A DNA stretch of 64,000 bases from Hyphomicrobiales bacterium. Lineage in GTDB: Bacteria; Pseudomonadota; Alphaproteobacteria; Rhizobiales; Rhizobiaceae. The stretch lies in assembly GCA_900473175.1 (NCBI GenBank), contig UCKM01000005.1:1-64000 (forward strand), in the 5' to 3' direction. The notes under the pieces are model-generated. The model saw nothing but the letters and a program-made list of their open reading frames with translations, did not search any database and had not been told where the DNA came from. This document shows positions 42,840-51,660 of this stretch, piece after piece (positions within the stretch are counted from its first letter, which is position 1; each line of letters starts with the position of its first letter). A program made the translations under genes and the position numbers.

Positions 42840-44876
42840 ATGTCAAACGACCCGTTGCTGCAGCCATACAAATTGAAGCATCTGACCCTGCGAAACCGAA
42901 TTATCGTCACCTCGCACGAGCCAGCCTATCCCGAGGACGGTATGCCTAAGGGGCGCTACCGTTCCTACACCGTAGAACGCGCCAGAGGCGGCATCGCGCT
43001 GACGATGACGGCGGGGTCCGCAGCGGTTTCGAAGGACAGCCCGCCAGTCTTCAACAATCTACTCGCCTACAAGGACGAGATCGTTCCGTGGATCAAAGAG
43101 TTGACGGAAGCCGTGCATGAGGAAGGCGCGGCTATCATGATTCAGCTGACGCATCTTGGCCGGCGCACCCGGTGGGACAAGGGCGACTGGCTTCCCGTCG
43201 TCGCTCCCTCCCACCATCGTGAGGCCGCGCACCGTGCCTTTCCCAAGAAGCTCGAAGACTGGGACATCGAGCGCATCATCAAAGAGTTTGCGGACGCCGC
43301 CGAGCGGATGAAGGCGGGGGGCATGGATGGCGTCGAACTCGAAGCCTATGGCCATCTGATCGACCAGTTTACGTCACCTCTCACGAACGAACTGGACGGA
43401 CCCTATGGCGGCTCGCTCGACAACCGTCTTCGCTTCTGTTTTGACGTATTCCGAGCGATGCGCGAACGAGTAGGCCCTGACTTCATCCTTGGAGTGCGGT
43501 ACACCGCCGACGAATGTCTTCCCGGGGGCACGGGCAAGGCCGAGGGCCTAGAGATTTCCCGTCGCCTCAAGGAGAGCGGTCTCATCGACTATCTGAACGT
43601 TATTCGCGGCCATATCGACACCGATGCCGGCCTGACGGACGTCATCCCTATCCAGGGCATGGCCAGTGCCCCGCACCTGGATTTCGCCGGAGAGATACGG
43701 TCCGCGACCAATTTCCCGACTTTCCATGCCGCCAAAATTCAGGACGTCGCCACAGCACGTCATGCCATAGCGTCCGGTAAGGTCGACATGATAGGCATGA
43801 CCCGCGCTCACATGACTGATCCTCACATCGTTCGGAAAATTATAGAAAAGCGAGAGGACGACATCCGCCCCTGCGTGGGTGCCAATTACTGTCTGGACAG
43901 AATTTACCAGGGAGGCCTCGCGTTCTGCATCCACAACGCCGCGACCGGACGCGAGGAAACGATGCCGCACGTCGTCGAAAAGGCGTCAGAGCGGAAGAAG
44001 ATTGTCATCGTCGGGGCTGGTCCGGCAGGTCTTGAAGCAGCGCGTGTCGCGGGCGAGCGCGGTCACGATGTCGTGGTGTTCGAAGCCGCGAGCAATCCTG
44101 GCGGACAAATCCGGCTTACGGCCCAGAGCCCGCGCCGCAAGGAGATGATCAGCATCATCGACTGGCGTATGGCCCAGTGCGAAAAGGCAAACGTGAAGAT
44201 CCACTTCAACACCTGGGCTGAAGCCGGGACGATTGAAGCAGAGAACCCCGATGTCGTCATCATCGCGACAGGTGGTCTCCCCCACACCGAGGTCCTGTCG
44301 AAGGGCAACGCATTGGTGGTATCGTCTTGGGACATCATATCCGGCGATGCGAAGCCAGGCACTAATGTGTTGGTATTCGACGACGCCGGCGATCATGCGG
44401 GATTGCAGGCGGCCGAAATCCTAGCGAACGCTGGTGCCAAGGTTGAAGTGATGACCCCAGACCGCTCCTTCGCCCCCGAAGTTATGGCGATGAACCTGGT
44501 TCCCTACATGCGTTCGCTCCAGAAGCTCGATGTCACTTTCACTGTGACTTACAGGCTAGAGTTCGTCGAGAAGAACGGCAACCAACTTGTGGCGCATGTG
44601 GGCAGCGACTATGGCGGCATTTCCAAGCAGCAGGTCGTAGACCAAGTCGTCATTAATCACGGGACGATCCCGCTCGACGATCTCTACTTCGAGCTCAAGC
44701 CGAACTCGACCAACCTGGGCGAGGTTTCCTACGATGATCTCATCGCGGGCAAGCCTCAAGCCGCCGTCCGGAATAACCAAGGTCGGTTTCAGCTCTTCCG
44801 GATCGGCGACGCCGTAGCCGCTCGGAATACGCACGCAGCGATTTACGATGCCCTGCGACTGGTGAAAGATATCTGA
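42840..44876 (+). CDS. Old-Yellow-Enzyme/TMADH-type N-demethylase (N-methylproline or stachydrine type)
   Basis: A 678-residue multi-domain enzyme: an FMN barrel at 1-335, an iron-sulfur segment at 345-363, and FAD/NAD-binding domains at 385-670 (VIVGAGPAGLEAARVAG). Length and order match trimethylamine dehydrogenase, DgcA (dimethylglycine demethylase) and the StcD/HpbA-type demethylases. C345, C351 and C363 are present, but position 348, the second cluster ligand in TMADH, is Ala (CVGANYC). Its likely job is removing the last methyl group from an N-methyl(hydroxy)proline. TetR operators lie in its promoter. The cupin gene follows after 36 bases. Confidence 0.88.
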   Translation: MSNDPLLQPYKLKHLTLRNRIIVTSHEPAYPEDGMPKGRYRSYTVERARGGIALTMTAGSAAVSKDSPPVFNNLLAYKDEIVPWIKELTEAVHEEGAAIMIQLTHLGRRTRWDKGDWLPVVAPSHHREAAHRAFPKKLEDWDIERIIKEFADAAERMKAGGMDGVELEAYGHLIDQFTSPLTNELDGPYGGSLDNRLRFCFDVFRAMRERVGPDFILGVRYTADECLPGGTGKAEGLEISRRLKESGLIDYLNVIRGHIDTDAGLTDVIPIQGMASAPHLDFAGEIRSATNFPTFHAAKIQDVATARHAIASGKVDMIGMTRAHMTDPHIVRKIIEKREDDIRPCVGANYCLDRIYQGGLAFCIHNAATGREETMPHVVEKASERKKIVIVGAGPAGLEAARVAGERGHDVVVFEAASNPGGQIRLTAQSPRRKEMISIIDWRMAQCEKANVKIHFNTWAEAGTIEAENPDVVIIATGGLPHTEVLSKGNALVVSSWDIISGDAKPGTNVLVFDDAGDHAGLQAAEILANAGAKVEVMTPDRSFAPEVMAMNLVPYMRSLQKLDVTFTVTYRLEFVEKNGNQLVAHVGSDYGGISKQQVVDQVVINHGTIPLDDLYFELKPNSTNLGEVSYDDLIAGKPQAAVRNNQGRFQLFRIGDAVAARNTHAAIYDALRLVKDI

Positions 44877-44912
44877 CATACAGGGACGCATTGTTGGAAG
44901 GAAATCGTCGTT

Positions 44913-45467
44913 ATGGTAAGAACCGAGGCTCTTCAACTCTTTCTCGACGCCACGTTCGTGGCGTTCGATCGATTTGCAAAGGATTTGCGCTCTCGCGATT
45001 CAATCATGCGCATTTTCGCTTTACTCGAGGTTGCCGGAGCGAGAGGAACGAAATCCGGCAAACGCCTCCCGGTTTGCGTCCGACACCTCGATGAAGCGCT
45101 GGCCTTAGAGACAGAGCACACGATACTGAAGTCCGTCATCGCGCGGTTCCAGGCAATTGAACCGTGGCTCGATTGGAATTGGCGCTCCACGTATGATAAT
45201 TCCGCGAGCGAGAACTTTCTTATGGGTCATGCCAACGGGATGGTCGTAGGCCCCGGGGGCGTCGAAGAGCGACAGGACCTTTGGCTCGGTGTCAGCCTAC
45301 TGGCACCCCATGTGCGCTATCCCAATCACAGCCATCCTCCCGAAGAGACCTATCTCGTCCTTTCCGAGGGCGAGTTTATGCAAGAAGAGACTTGGTTCTC
45401 CCCTGGCATCGGGGGGTCCTTCTTTAATCCCCCTGGCATAAAGCACGCGATGCGATCAGGCGATTAG
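44913..45467 (+). CDS. DMSP-lyase-family cupin (DddQ/DddL-like), cut short by an in-frame TAG
   Basis: A 184-residue protein with a C-terminal cupin domain of the DMSP lyase family: metal-site residues H139, H141, E145 and H178, with Y147, lie in YPNHSHPPEETY and PPGIKHAM. DddQ and DddL release dimethyl sulfide from DMSP. Reading past the TAG at 45465 gives PLLALWALL and ends at a TGA at 45513-45515. That segment matches the expected last strand of the family, so a nonsense change has probably removed about 16 residues. Whether the short form folds is unknown. It follows the N-demethylase by 36 bases, so an osmolyte role is likely. DMSP itself is inference. Confidence 0.75.
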   Translation: MVRTEALQLFLDATFVAFDRFAKDLRSRDSIMRIFALLEVAGARGTKSGKRLPVCVRHLDEALALETEHTILKSVIARFQAIEPWLDWNWRSTYDNSASENFLMGHANGMVVGPGGVEERQDLWLGVSLLAPHVRYPNHSHPPEETYLVLSEGEFMQEETWFSPGIGGSFFNPPGIKHAMRSGD

Positions 45468-45600
45468 CCTCTGTTAGCCTTATGGGCACTGCTCCCTGAC
45501 CAACGTCGACATTGAGGCCCAGGGGTCCGGAGAAGACAAGCGACGGCACTGAACTAAATTGGCCTGCAGCGCTGTCCGACTTGATTCTTCTAAAGCGAAT

Positions 45601-46683
45601 CTAGCGTTCAATGACGAGATCGCTCAACGGTCTGGAACAGCAGGGCAGGAAGAAACCAGCGTCGATCTCTCTTTGCCTGATCCCTCCGTCGGATTTCATA
45701 TCGACGGCTCCGCTCACGAGCTTGGACTTGCAGGTCCCGCAGATACCACTCGCACATGACGACGGAATCCTGACGCCAGATTTTTTGGCACAAGAAAGAA
45801 CGGTCTGATCAGCACGGACTTCGATAGACTTTCCCTGTTTCAAAAATTGCACGCTGAACGATTTCGCTTCAACGGCCTCGGAAACCGGCGCAGCGGCGTC
45901 TTCAATAACACCGGCGTCGAAACTTTCTTCGTGATAGTTGCAATCGGAAACACCCAATTCAACGCTGATCTTTCTCGCGGCCGCCATGAACGGCGCTGGT
46001 CCGCAGCACATGACGACGCGGTCAGCGATATCCGGCGCAGCCAGCGAAAGGAATTCCCTGGATATCCGGCCTGAAATGCCCGGCCAACAACGCTCGGTTG
46101 CGATGTCTTCGGGAAGCAGCAGCAGCCTGAACCCTTTGACGCGTCGCGCGAGGTTTGCAGCCTCCTCGCGGAAGATAAGGTCTTTCGGACTTCTACCCGC
46201 GTGCAGGAATATGACATCGGCCGACTCGGCCGTATCAGCAAGTTCCCGCGCCATGGACATGAGCGGCGTGATCCCGGAGCCACCCGACAGGAAAAGGAAC
46301 TTCCTGGCCGCAGGCCGGACGAAACGGCCGAGTGGCCCTAATGCCCGGACAGTCGTGTTCGGGATCAAATTGTCGTGCAGCCAGTTCGACACCTTTCCAC
46401 CAGGAACACGCTTCACGGTAATAGTGATGGCGTTTTTGCGGAGCGGAGAGGACGAGACGCTGTAGCAGCGCGCGTCGTCCTCATTGTCAAGACCTAGCTC
46501 GAACTTGAAATATTGTCCGGCACTGAACTCGAATTGTTTCCGGTCGGGCGACACGAACGTGAAGCTTTTCACGTCATGCGTCTCATCATGTACGTCGATG
46601 CAAAGGAGCCTGTCGTCCGTTTCCGGATCCCAAAACCCACCGACTGCTTGGCTAATCGCTTTGGGGAGGAGTTCAGTAGCCAT
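45601..46683 (-). CDS. Rieske oxygenase reductase (FAD/NAD plus 2Fe-2S), GbcB-like
   Basis: A 360-residue electron-transfer protein. FAD-binding RCYSVSSSP lies near residue 93. A nucleotide-binding domain follows (SGGSGITPLMSM, CCGPAPFM). The C-terminus is a plant-type ferredoxin with CASGICGTCKSKL and a fourth Cys in LPCCSRP. GbcB and CntB-type reductases of betaine and carnitine oxygenases have this order. The ATG at 46683 overlaps the end of the Rieske gene by 11 bases, so the pair is made together. It passes NAD(P)H electrons to the oxygenase. Confidence 0.92.
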   Translation of the reverse strand: MATELLPKAISQAVGGFWDPETDDRLLCIDVHDETHDVKSFTFVSPDRKQFEFSAGQYFKFELGLDNEDDARCYSVSSSPLRKNAITITVKRVPGGKVSNWLHDNLIPNTTVRALGPLGRFVRPAARKFLFLSGGSGITPLMSMARELADTAESADVIFLHAGRSPKDLIFREEAANLARRVKGFRLLLLPEDIATERCWPGISGRISREFLSLAAPDIADRVVMCCGPAPFMAAARKISVELGVSDCNYHEESFDAGVIEDAAAPVSEAVEAKSFSVQFLKQGKSIEVRADQTVLSCAKKSGVRIPSSCASGICGTCKSKLVSGAVDMKSDGGIRQREIDAGFFLPCCSRPLSDLVIER

Positions 46684-47926
46684 GGGCGCGCATCCGTTCA
46701 ATGTACCAGCTCGCGAAATCGTCGAGAGCGCCCTCGCTAAACCTGGAATACACGCCAGGCTCATAGGCGGGGTCCTGGACGCCGGCTTGGGCGCGAGCAA
46801 CGAGCTCGGCGTCCTGATTGGTCGTCTCCGTCCATACGTGAGTAAGTTTCGCGAGATCGTAATCGACGCCCTCTTTCGCGTCCTTGTGAACAAGCCATTT
46901 CGTCCGGATCAGGGTCGTGTCGGCAGAAATCGGGATTGCGATAGAAATCACGGCGTGGTCGCCCATGAAGTGACACCAGCTGTTATGCCCCCAAAGATGC
47001 ATGTCGCCGAGGTCCTTTCGGGTCATCGTCCCAAGAAGTTTCGACGAGGCGGCGGTCGAGTCCTCAGTCTGGGACTCGCCAGCCCCAGCGATAATCAGAC
47101 GCTGGGTGCGGAAATTGGTTTCGCAATTTCTCACCCGCTCAATCGTCGATGAAGGAAATCCGTTCGCCTCCCAGTCTTTCGTGCGCTCGCTGTACATAGC
47201 GAAATGCGCTTCCGCCTCCTCCCGGTCCTCTGGGCTAAGGCTGTCGGGATCGTATCCGAAATCAAGGTCGACGAACGAGACGCAAAGCTCCGGATGGTTG
47301 GCCGAGCAGTGATAGCACTCTCGGTTGTTCTCCATCGTGAGCTTCCAATTCCCTTTCTCGACGACATCCAACTGGTGTGCGACCTTGGCGTTGCGGACGT
47401 CATAGGGCGCGAGTCGCGCAACCATAACGTCTTCCAGCTGGTTAATATCCCGAGGAGGATTGTCGGAAAGACAGACATAGACCAGCCCGCCGATCAACTT
47501 GAAGTTCACCGCCTTGAGGCTCCGGCAGCTCTTGTCGAAGTCCTTTCCCATGTGCGGGGCATAGCTAAGCTCACCCGAAAGCTCGTACGTCCATTGGTGG
47601 TAGGGGCAGACGAGCTTGGAAACGACGGCCGAGCCGGCGTCCAGCAAACGCGCGCCGCGATGACGGCAGACGTTGCGGACCACCCGGATTTCGTTCTCGT
47701 CGTCCCTAAGCAGGATCAGGCTTGCCGATCCTATGTCGATGACAACCGCGTCGCCTGCTTCCGGGACATCGCACTCAAGGCCCACATGTATCCAGTGCTT
47801 CGAAAAGAACACGTCCAAGTCCGCTTGGAAGACGTCCTCGCGGGTGTAAAGTCCAGCGGGAAGAGAGTGTCCATCGATACGAGCGTCGAGCAAGGAGGAG
47901 ATCGATGAAGGGAGCGTGTTGAGCAT
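46673..47926 (-). CDS. Rieske-type quaternary-amine demethylase, oxygenase component
   Basis: A 417-residue ring-hydroxylating-type oxygenase alpha subunit. The Rieske cluster ligands are C87, H89, C107 and H110 (CRHRG, CPYHQW). The mononuclear iron site has H206 and H211 in NNRECYHCSANH, with E203 as the acidic bridge, as in GbcA and stachydrine demethylase Stc2. These enzymes remove one methyl from a betaine as formaldehyde. With HpbD and the OYE-type enzyme nearby, hydroxyproline or proline betaine is the best substrate guess, with glycine betaine as the alternative. It is divergent from a LysR gene. Confidence 0.92.
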   Translation of the reverse strand: MLNTLPSSISSLLDARIDGHSLPAGLYTREDVFQADLDVFFSKHWIHVGLECDVPEAGDAVVIDIGSASLILLRDDENEIRVVRNVCRHRGARLLDAGSAVVSKLVCPYHQWTYELSGELSYAPHMGKDFDKSCRSLKAVNFKLIGGLVYVCLSDNPPRDINQLEDVMVARLAPYDVRNAKVAHQLDVVEKGNWKLTMENNRECYHCSANHPELCVSFVDLDFGYDPDSLSPEDREEAEAHFAMYSERTKDWEANGFPSSTIERVRNCETNFRTQRLIIAGAGESQTEDSTAASSKLLGTMTRKDLGDMHLWGHNSWCHFMGDHAVISIAIPISADTTLIRTKWLVHKDAKEGVDYDLAKLTHVWTETTNQDAELVARAQAGVQDPAYEPGVYSRFSEGALDDFASWYIERMRAHGY

Positions 47927-47984
47927 AATGTTTCCTTATGGATCAGTTGCCTTTAGAATCGCACTAATGGGCGATATTTCAACT

Positions 47985-47996
47985 GCACAAATGTGC
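47985..47996. promoter_or_regulatory. Palindrome in the Rieske/LysR divergent region
   Basis: GCACAAATGTGC has 5-bp arms around AA. It lies 59 bases upstream of the Rieske gene start and 73 bases upstream of the LysR start, suited to a LysR dimer site that controls both. It is a single short palindrome, so chance cannot be excluded. Confidence 0.4.
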
Positions 47997-48068
47997 GCCC
48001 TTGGCATTACTATAAGTAATGGGAAACTTTCCAACGGGCCTCTTTTCGGCAAGAACAGGAGTGACGTT

Positions 48069-48983
48069 TTGAAAAGTTTGAGGAGACAGCTGCCGCCGCT
48101 GACGGCGCTTACCGTATTCGAGGCCGCGTCGCGGTTGTCGAGCTTCACGAAGGCCGCCGAGGAACTCGGCGTTACCCAAGCTGCAGTCAGTCGACAGATT
48201 CACCTCCTAGAGAGCGACTTTGGCTTCCCACTTTTTACGCGCCTGCATCGAAAGGTAACCTTGACCGACAAAGGCAAGGCGCTTTCCGCGGCCACCAGCG
48301 ATGCCTTTAACCTGCTTGCGGAAACAGTAGCCGACCTTCGCAAGGACGCTTCCAGCGACGAGCTGACAATCTCTGCGACAGTCGCATTCTCGCATTTCTG
48401 GTTGATGCCTAGAATTTCAGAATTCTCGCGGCAGTATCCGGACATCAATCTCCGTATCGTCACTCAGGACAATATGCCGAACCTCGAACGTGGCGAGGTG
48501 GACGTCGCTATCAGATTTGGCAACGGCATGTGGCCGGACGGTCATGCTGAAGCCCTATTTGAAGACGAGGTCTTCCCGGTTTGCAGCCCAGAGTACGCCG
48601 GTACGGATGGGTCCATCAAAAGCCCAGCGGACTTGGTTTCGTACTCCCTCATCTCTAACGAGACTGACGACCCAATGTGGACAGGTTGGAACGAGTGGCT
48701 CTCGTCATTTTCCATCGTGGTTCCAAAGAAAACGATGGGACTGCGTTGCAGCTTTTACACCGAAGCGATCTATGCCGCGCTCAACGGTCAGGGGATTGCG
48801 CTGGGCTGGACACATCTTGTGGAAGATCTGTTAAAGCAGGGACGACTGGTGCGCCTGACTGACGCGGCCATCAAACCCAGAGGTGCTTATTTTGTCGTGG
48901 TTCCCACAAGACAACGGAATAGGGTTGCCGCGAGCCATTTCGTCCAATGGCTGCAGATAGCATCGCAGGAACCGGGCCCGTGA
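48069..48983 (+). CDS. LysR-family regulator, GcvA-like
   Basis: A 304-residue LysR protein (PPLTALTVFEAASRLSSFTKAAEELGVTQAAVSRQI near residues 9-45). I chose the TTG at 48069 because AGGAG lies 7 bases upstream and the length then fits the family. The longer ATG frame at 47916 would overlap the divergent Rieske gene's first codons and add 51 unmatched residues. Position argues that it controls the Rieske demethylase and reductase genes. Confidence 0.88.
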   Translation: MKSLRRQLPPLTALTVFEAASRLSSFTKAAEELGVTQAAVSRQIHLLESDFGFPLFTRLHRKVTLTDKGKALSAATSDAFNLLAETVADLRKDASSDELTISATVAFSHFWLMPRISEFSRQYPDINLRIVTQDNMPNLERGEVDVAIRFGNGMWPDGHAEALFEDEVFPVCSPEYAGTDGSIKSPADLVSYSLISNETDDPMWTGWNEWLSSFSIVVPKKTMGLRCSFYTEAIYAALNGQGIALGWTHLVEDLLKQGRLVRLTDAAIKPRGAYFVVVPTRQRNRVAASHFVQWLQIASQEPGP

Positions 48984-49205
48984 AGCCTCTAGAGAACCGG
49001 ATGGCGGATAGACGCGAATATCCGCCAATACCTTGATGTAATGGGTCAAGGGGGCGGCGGCTCCGCCAGGATTAACGAACACAGCATCTTCCGCTCCTTC
49101 CAGCTAGTCTGATCTACCCAAGCCAACGCAAGGTGCGACGCGCTTTGCCTATCTGACTTTCATAGTCACATGCCTGCGGCAGAGCGGTGTAAGTGCGTAT
49201 GGTCT

Positions 49206-50135
49206 CTAAGCTGCTCGCAAGGCAGCGCTCTCCACACAACCGCAGCATTCATCTGCGAACCACACTTTGAACGCCCCCACCATTGCCCGATGGCGGCTGC
49301 GTTTTGGTACGGTTATGCAGTAGGGACTTGCCAGCTTCATCGGATCGCCGACAACAACAAGCTTGCCTTCCTCGACATCGCGGGCGCAGAAGAGCCCTTG
49401 TGCTAAGGCCACCCCCAAGCCGCCTCGTGCGAGGTCGAGCGCGGCCATTGACGAGTTGGCAGTCATACCGTGTCGCACCTGCCGCCCGGTCGCGACATTC
49501 ATTTTGGCAAACCAGTTTGCCCATGATGGGAAAGTCGCTCCTGCGGCCCCCCAATCAGTATGAATGAGGTGCAATAATGCCAATTGGTCCGGTGCACCAA
49601 TATCGCGTCGTCCAGCCAGGAACCCCGGCGAGCAAACCGGATAGACGGAGTCTGTCACGAGTTCCTCTGTCGGTTGATCACTGTAATGCGATGGCCCGTA
49701 GGAAAGCCGCACATCGATCAATCCCCTGTCGAACGGCACCGGGTCGTCCTCGCCACGAAGAAAGATATCGACTCGTCCGTGCTTGCGGACGAACTTGGGG
49801 AGCCGTGACGAGAGCCAGCCCATTGCTACAGACGGAGCGACGGACACAACGAGTGATGCGACCGGGTCACTGGATGTGAGTTCCCGGGAAATGCTTCGCA
49901 GCTCGCCAAACACCTGCGCAAGTCTCGGATAAATATCGACGCCAGCTTCAGTCAGAATGATGCGGCGGTTGACGCGGTGGAATAACTTGCGGCCGACCTG
50001 ATCTTCAAGTCCCCGGATCAATTGGCTCACCGCCGCAGGGGTGATTGAAAGCTCTTTCGCGGCCGCCACGAAACTGCCTGACCGTGCAGCCACCTCAAAC
50101 GCTTCTAGGCCGCGAGCAGAAAGAATGCCTGGCAT
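49206..50135 (-). CDS. LysR-family regulator
   Basis: A 309-residue LysR protein with helix-turn-helix GLEAFEVAARSGSFVAAAKELSITPAAVSQLI and effector domain. It is divergent from the flavin monooxygenase gene at 50268, with 132 bases between, and is therefore its probable regulator. The gap is AT-rich next to the LysR start (TTTCTATTTTTTC), which fits a promoter region. Confidence 0.9.
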   Translation of the reverse strand: MPGILSARGLEAFEVAARSGSFVAAAKELSITPAAVSQLIRGLEDQVGRKLFHRVNRRIILTEAGVDIYPRLAQVFGELRSISRELTSSDPVASLVVSVAPSVAMGWLSSRLPKFVRKHGRVDIFLRGEDDPVPFDRGLIDVRLSYGPSHYSDQPTEELVTDSVYPVCSPGFLAGRRDIGAPDQLALLHLIHTDWGAAGATFPSWANWFAKMNVATGRQVRHGMTANSSMAALDLARGGLGVALAQGLFCARDVEEGKLVVVGDPMKLASPYCITVPKRSRHRAMVGAFKVWFADECCGCVESAALRAA

Positions 50136-50267
50136 GCACGAGACTCCGAACAAATAGCTGAGCTTTTCTATCTTGCAGAATTTCTATTTTTTCAAAAGAG
50201 AATTTTTTCGATAGCGTGCCTGATAACGGTGGTCTGCAAACCGACGAAAGCAACAACGGAGATTGGC

Positions 50268-51647
50268 ATGTCACGCGGGCATATGATTTTGGCGGCGTTC
50301 TTCTTCAACCCTCAAGGAGATCATCGCATTTCGTGGCGTCATCCGCACGCGCCAGGTCACGAGTTTCTCGATCTCGATTACTATCGCAGGCTCGTCCACG
50401 CGGCAGAGCGCGCCAAACTCGACACGATCTTCATCGCCGACCATCTCGGGATTTGGAACGGACTGGGAAGTGGTATCGCCCACTATGCCAATCCGCGCCT
50501 TGAGCCTCTGTCCCTCGTCTCTGCCCTCTCAGCCGTCACTAAGGACATTGGGTTCATGGTCACGGCGTCAACCTCCTATACGGAGCCATTCAACACCGCC
50601 CGTATGTTCGCTTCAATCGACCATATCAGCCGCGGTCGGGTTGCATGGAACGTCGTCACCTCGGCGCTCGAAGAGGAGGCCGTCAACTTCGGGCGTGACG
50701 CCAACATAGATCACGCGTTGCGCTATGAGCGAGCGGCCGAATTTCTCGATGTCACCAAGGCGCTCTGGGACAGTTGGGAAGACAATGCGGTCGTGATCGA
50801 TAAGAAGTCCGGCCTTTTCGCCCATCCGGACAAGGTTCACTATCTCGATCACGAGGGAAAGCACTTCAAGGTGAAGGGACCGCTCAACGTCCCACGGCCG
50901 CCGCAGGGCCATCCGGTGATCGTACAGGCTGGGTCGTCCGACGCAGGAAGGAACCTCGCCGCCCAACATGCTGAAGTGCATTTCGCTGTGCTGCGAAGCG
51001 AAGCGGAGGGGATTGCATATCGTAAGGATATGAACACCAGGCTTGCCGGGTTCGGGCGGCTGCCGGAGAGCTTCAAACTGCTTCCCGGCATCCTACCCAT
51101 TGTCGCCGAGACGACCTCCGAGGCCGAAGAAAAGCAGCAGTATCTCGAATCGCTGATACTTGATGAAGTGGCCGTCGATCTGCTTTCGACATGGGCTGGC
51201 GTTGATCTCTCAGGCTATCCACTCGACGGTCCGGTTCCCGACCTGCCGGAGGAGGCAAACTACAACGGGTGGCGGACCTGGCTGGCCCTCGTTCGTGATA
51301 AAGCAAACCAAGGCCTGTCGATTCGGCAGTTGGCCCGCAAAATCGCCAACACCGGATCGGTCCCGCCGGTGACTGGCACGCCAACCCAGGTTGCCGACCA
51401 ATTGGAAGCGTGGTTCGTATCCGGAGCGGCGGACGGATACAATCTGATGTTCCCGCTTCTGCCGGATGATTGGGAAAACTTCATGAGGACCGTGGTCCCC
51501 GAACTCCAGCGACGCAGACTGTTCAAGACCGAGTATGAATCCGGAACGCTACGGAATCGATTGGGATTGGCACGCCCGGAGAACAGTTTCACAGTGAAGT
51601 CCGACGATGCGGTTCTGAGAGCCTGTTGGGACCAAAATGCGAAATAG
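50268..51647 (+). CDS. FMN-dependent monooxygenase, NtaA/SnaA/DszA family
   Basis: A 459-residue bacterial-luciferase-like monooxygenase with the family marks FIADHLGIWNG, RVAWNVVTSALEEEAVNFG and VIVQAGSSDAGRNLAAQHAE. Members take FMNH2 from a separate reductase; the reductase gene follows after 13 bases. Known substrates include nitrilotriacetate, dibenzothiophene sulfone and, for DmoA, dimethyl sulfide. A DMSP-lyase-like cupin 5 kb away makes a dimethyl-sulfide or other organosulfur role worth testing, but sequence cannot decide. GGAGATTGGC precedes the ATG at 50268. Confidence 0.88.
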   Translation: MSRGHMILAAFFFNPQGDHRISWRHPHAPGHEFLDLDYYRRLVHAAERAKLDTIFIADHLGIWNGLGSGIAHYANPRLEPLSLVSALSAVTKDIGFMVTASTSYTEPFNTARMFASIDHISRGRVAWNVVTSALEEEAVNFGRDANIDHALRYERAAEFLDVTKALWDSWEDNAVVIDKKSGLFAHPDKVHYLDHEGKHFKVKGPLNVPRPPQGHPVIVQAGSSDAGRNLAAQHAEVHFAVLRSEAEGIAYRKDMNTRLAGFGRLPESFKLLPGILPIVAETTSEAEEKQQYLESLILDEVAVDLLSTWAGVDLSGYPLDGPVPDLPEEANYNGWRTWLALVRDKANQGLSIRQLARKIANTGSVPPVTGTPTQVADQLEAWFVSGAADGYNLMFPLLPDDWENFMRTVVPELQRRRLFKTEYESGTLRNRLGLARPENSFTVKSDDAVLRACWDQNAK

Positions 51648-51660
51648 GGAGGAATTTTGA

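Noticed and set aside
45465-45467. TAG as a pyrrolysine codon in the cupin gene
   Set aside because: The position is near the C-terminus rather than an active site, relatives are expected to carry an ordinary residue, and Pyl machinery is not seen. A nonsense change is simpler.
25493-48983. Glycine betaine to glycine pathway (GbcAB, DgcAB, sarcosine oxidase)
   Set aside because: The Rieske and OYE-type genes would fit, but SoxBDAG and DgcB genes are absent, while the HpbD, deaminase and semialdehyde dehydrogenase genes point to hydroxyproline betaine.
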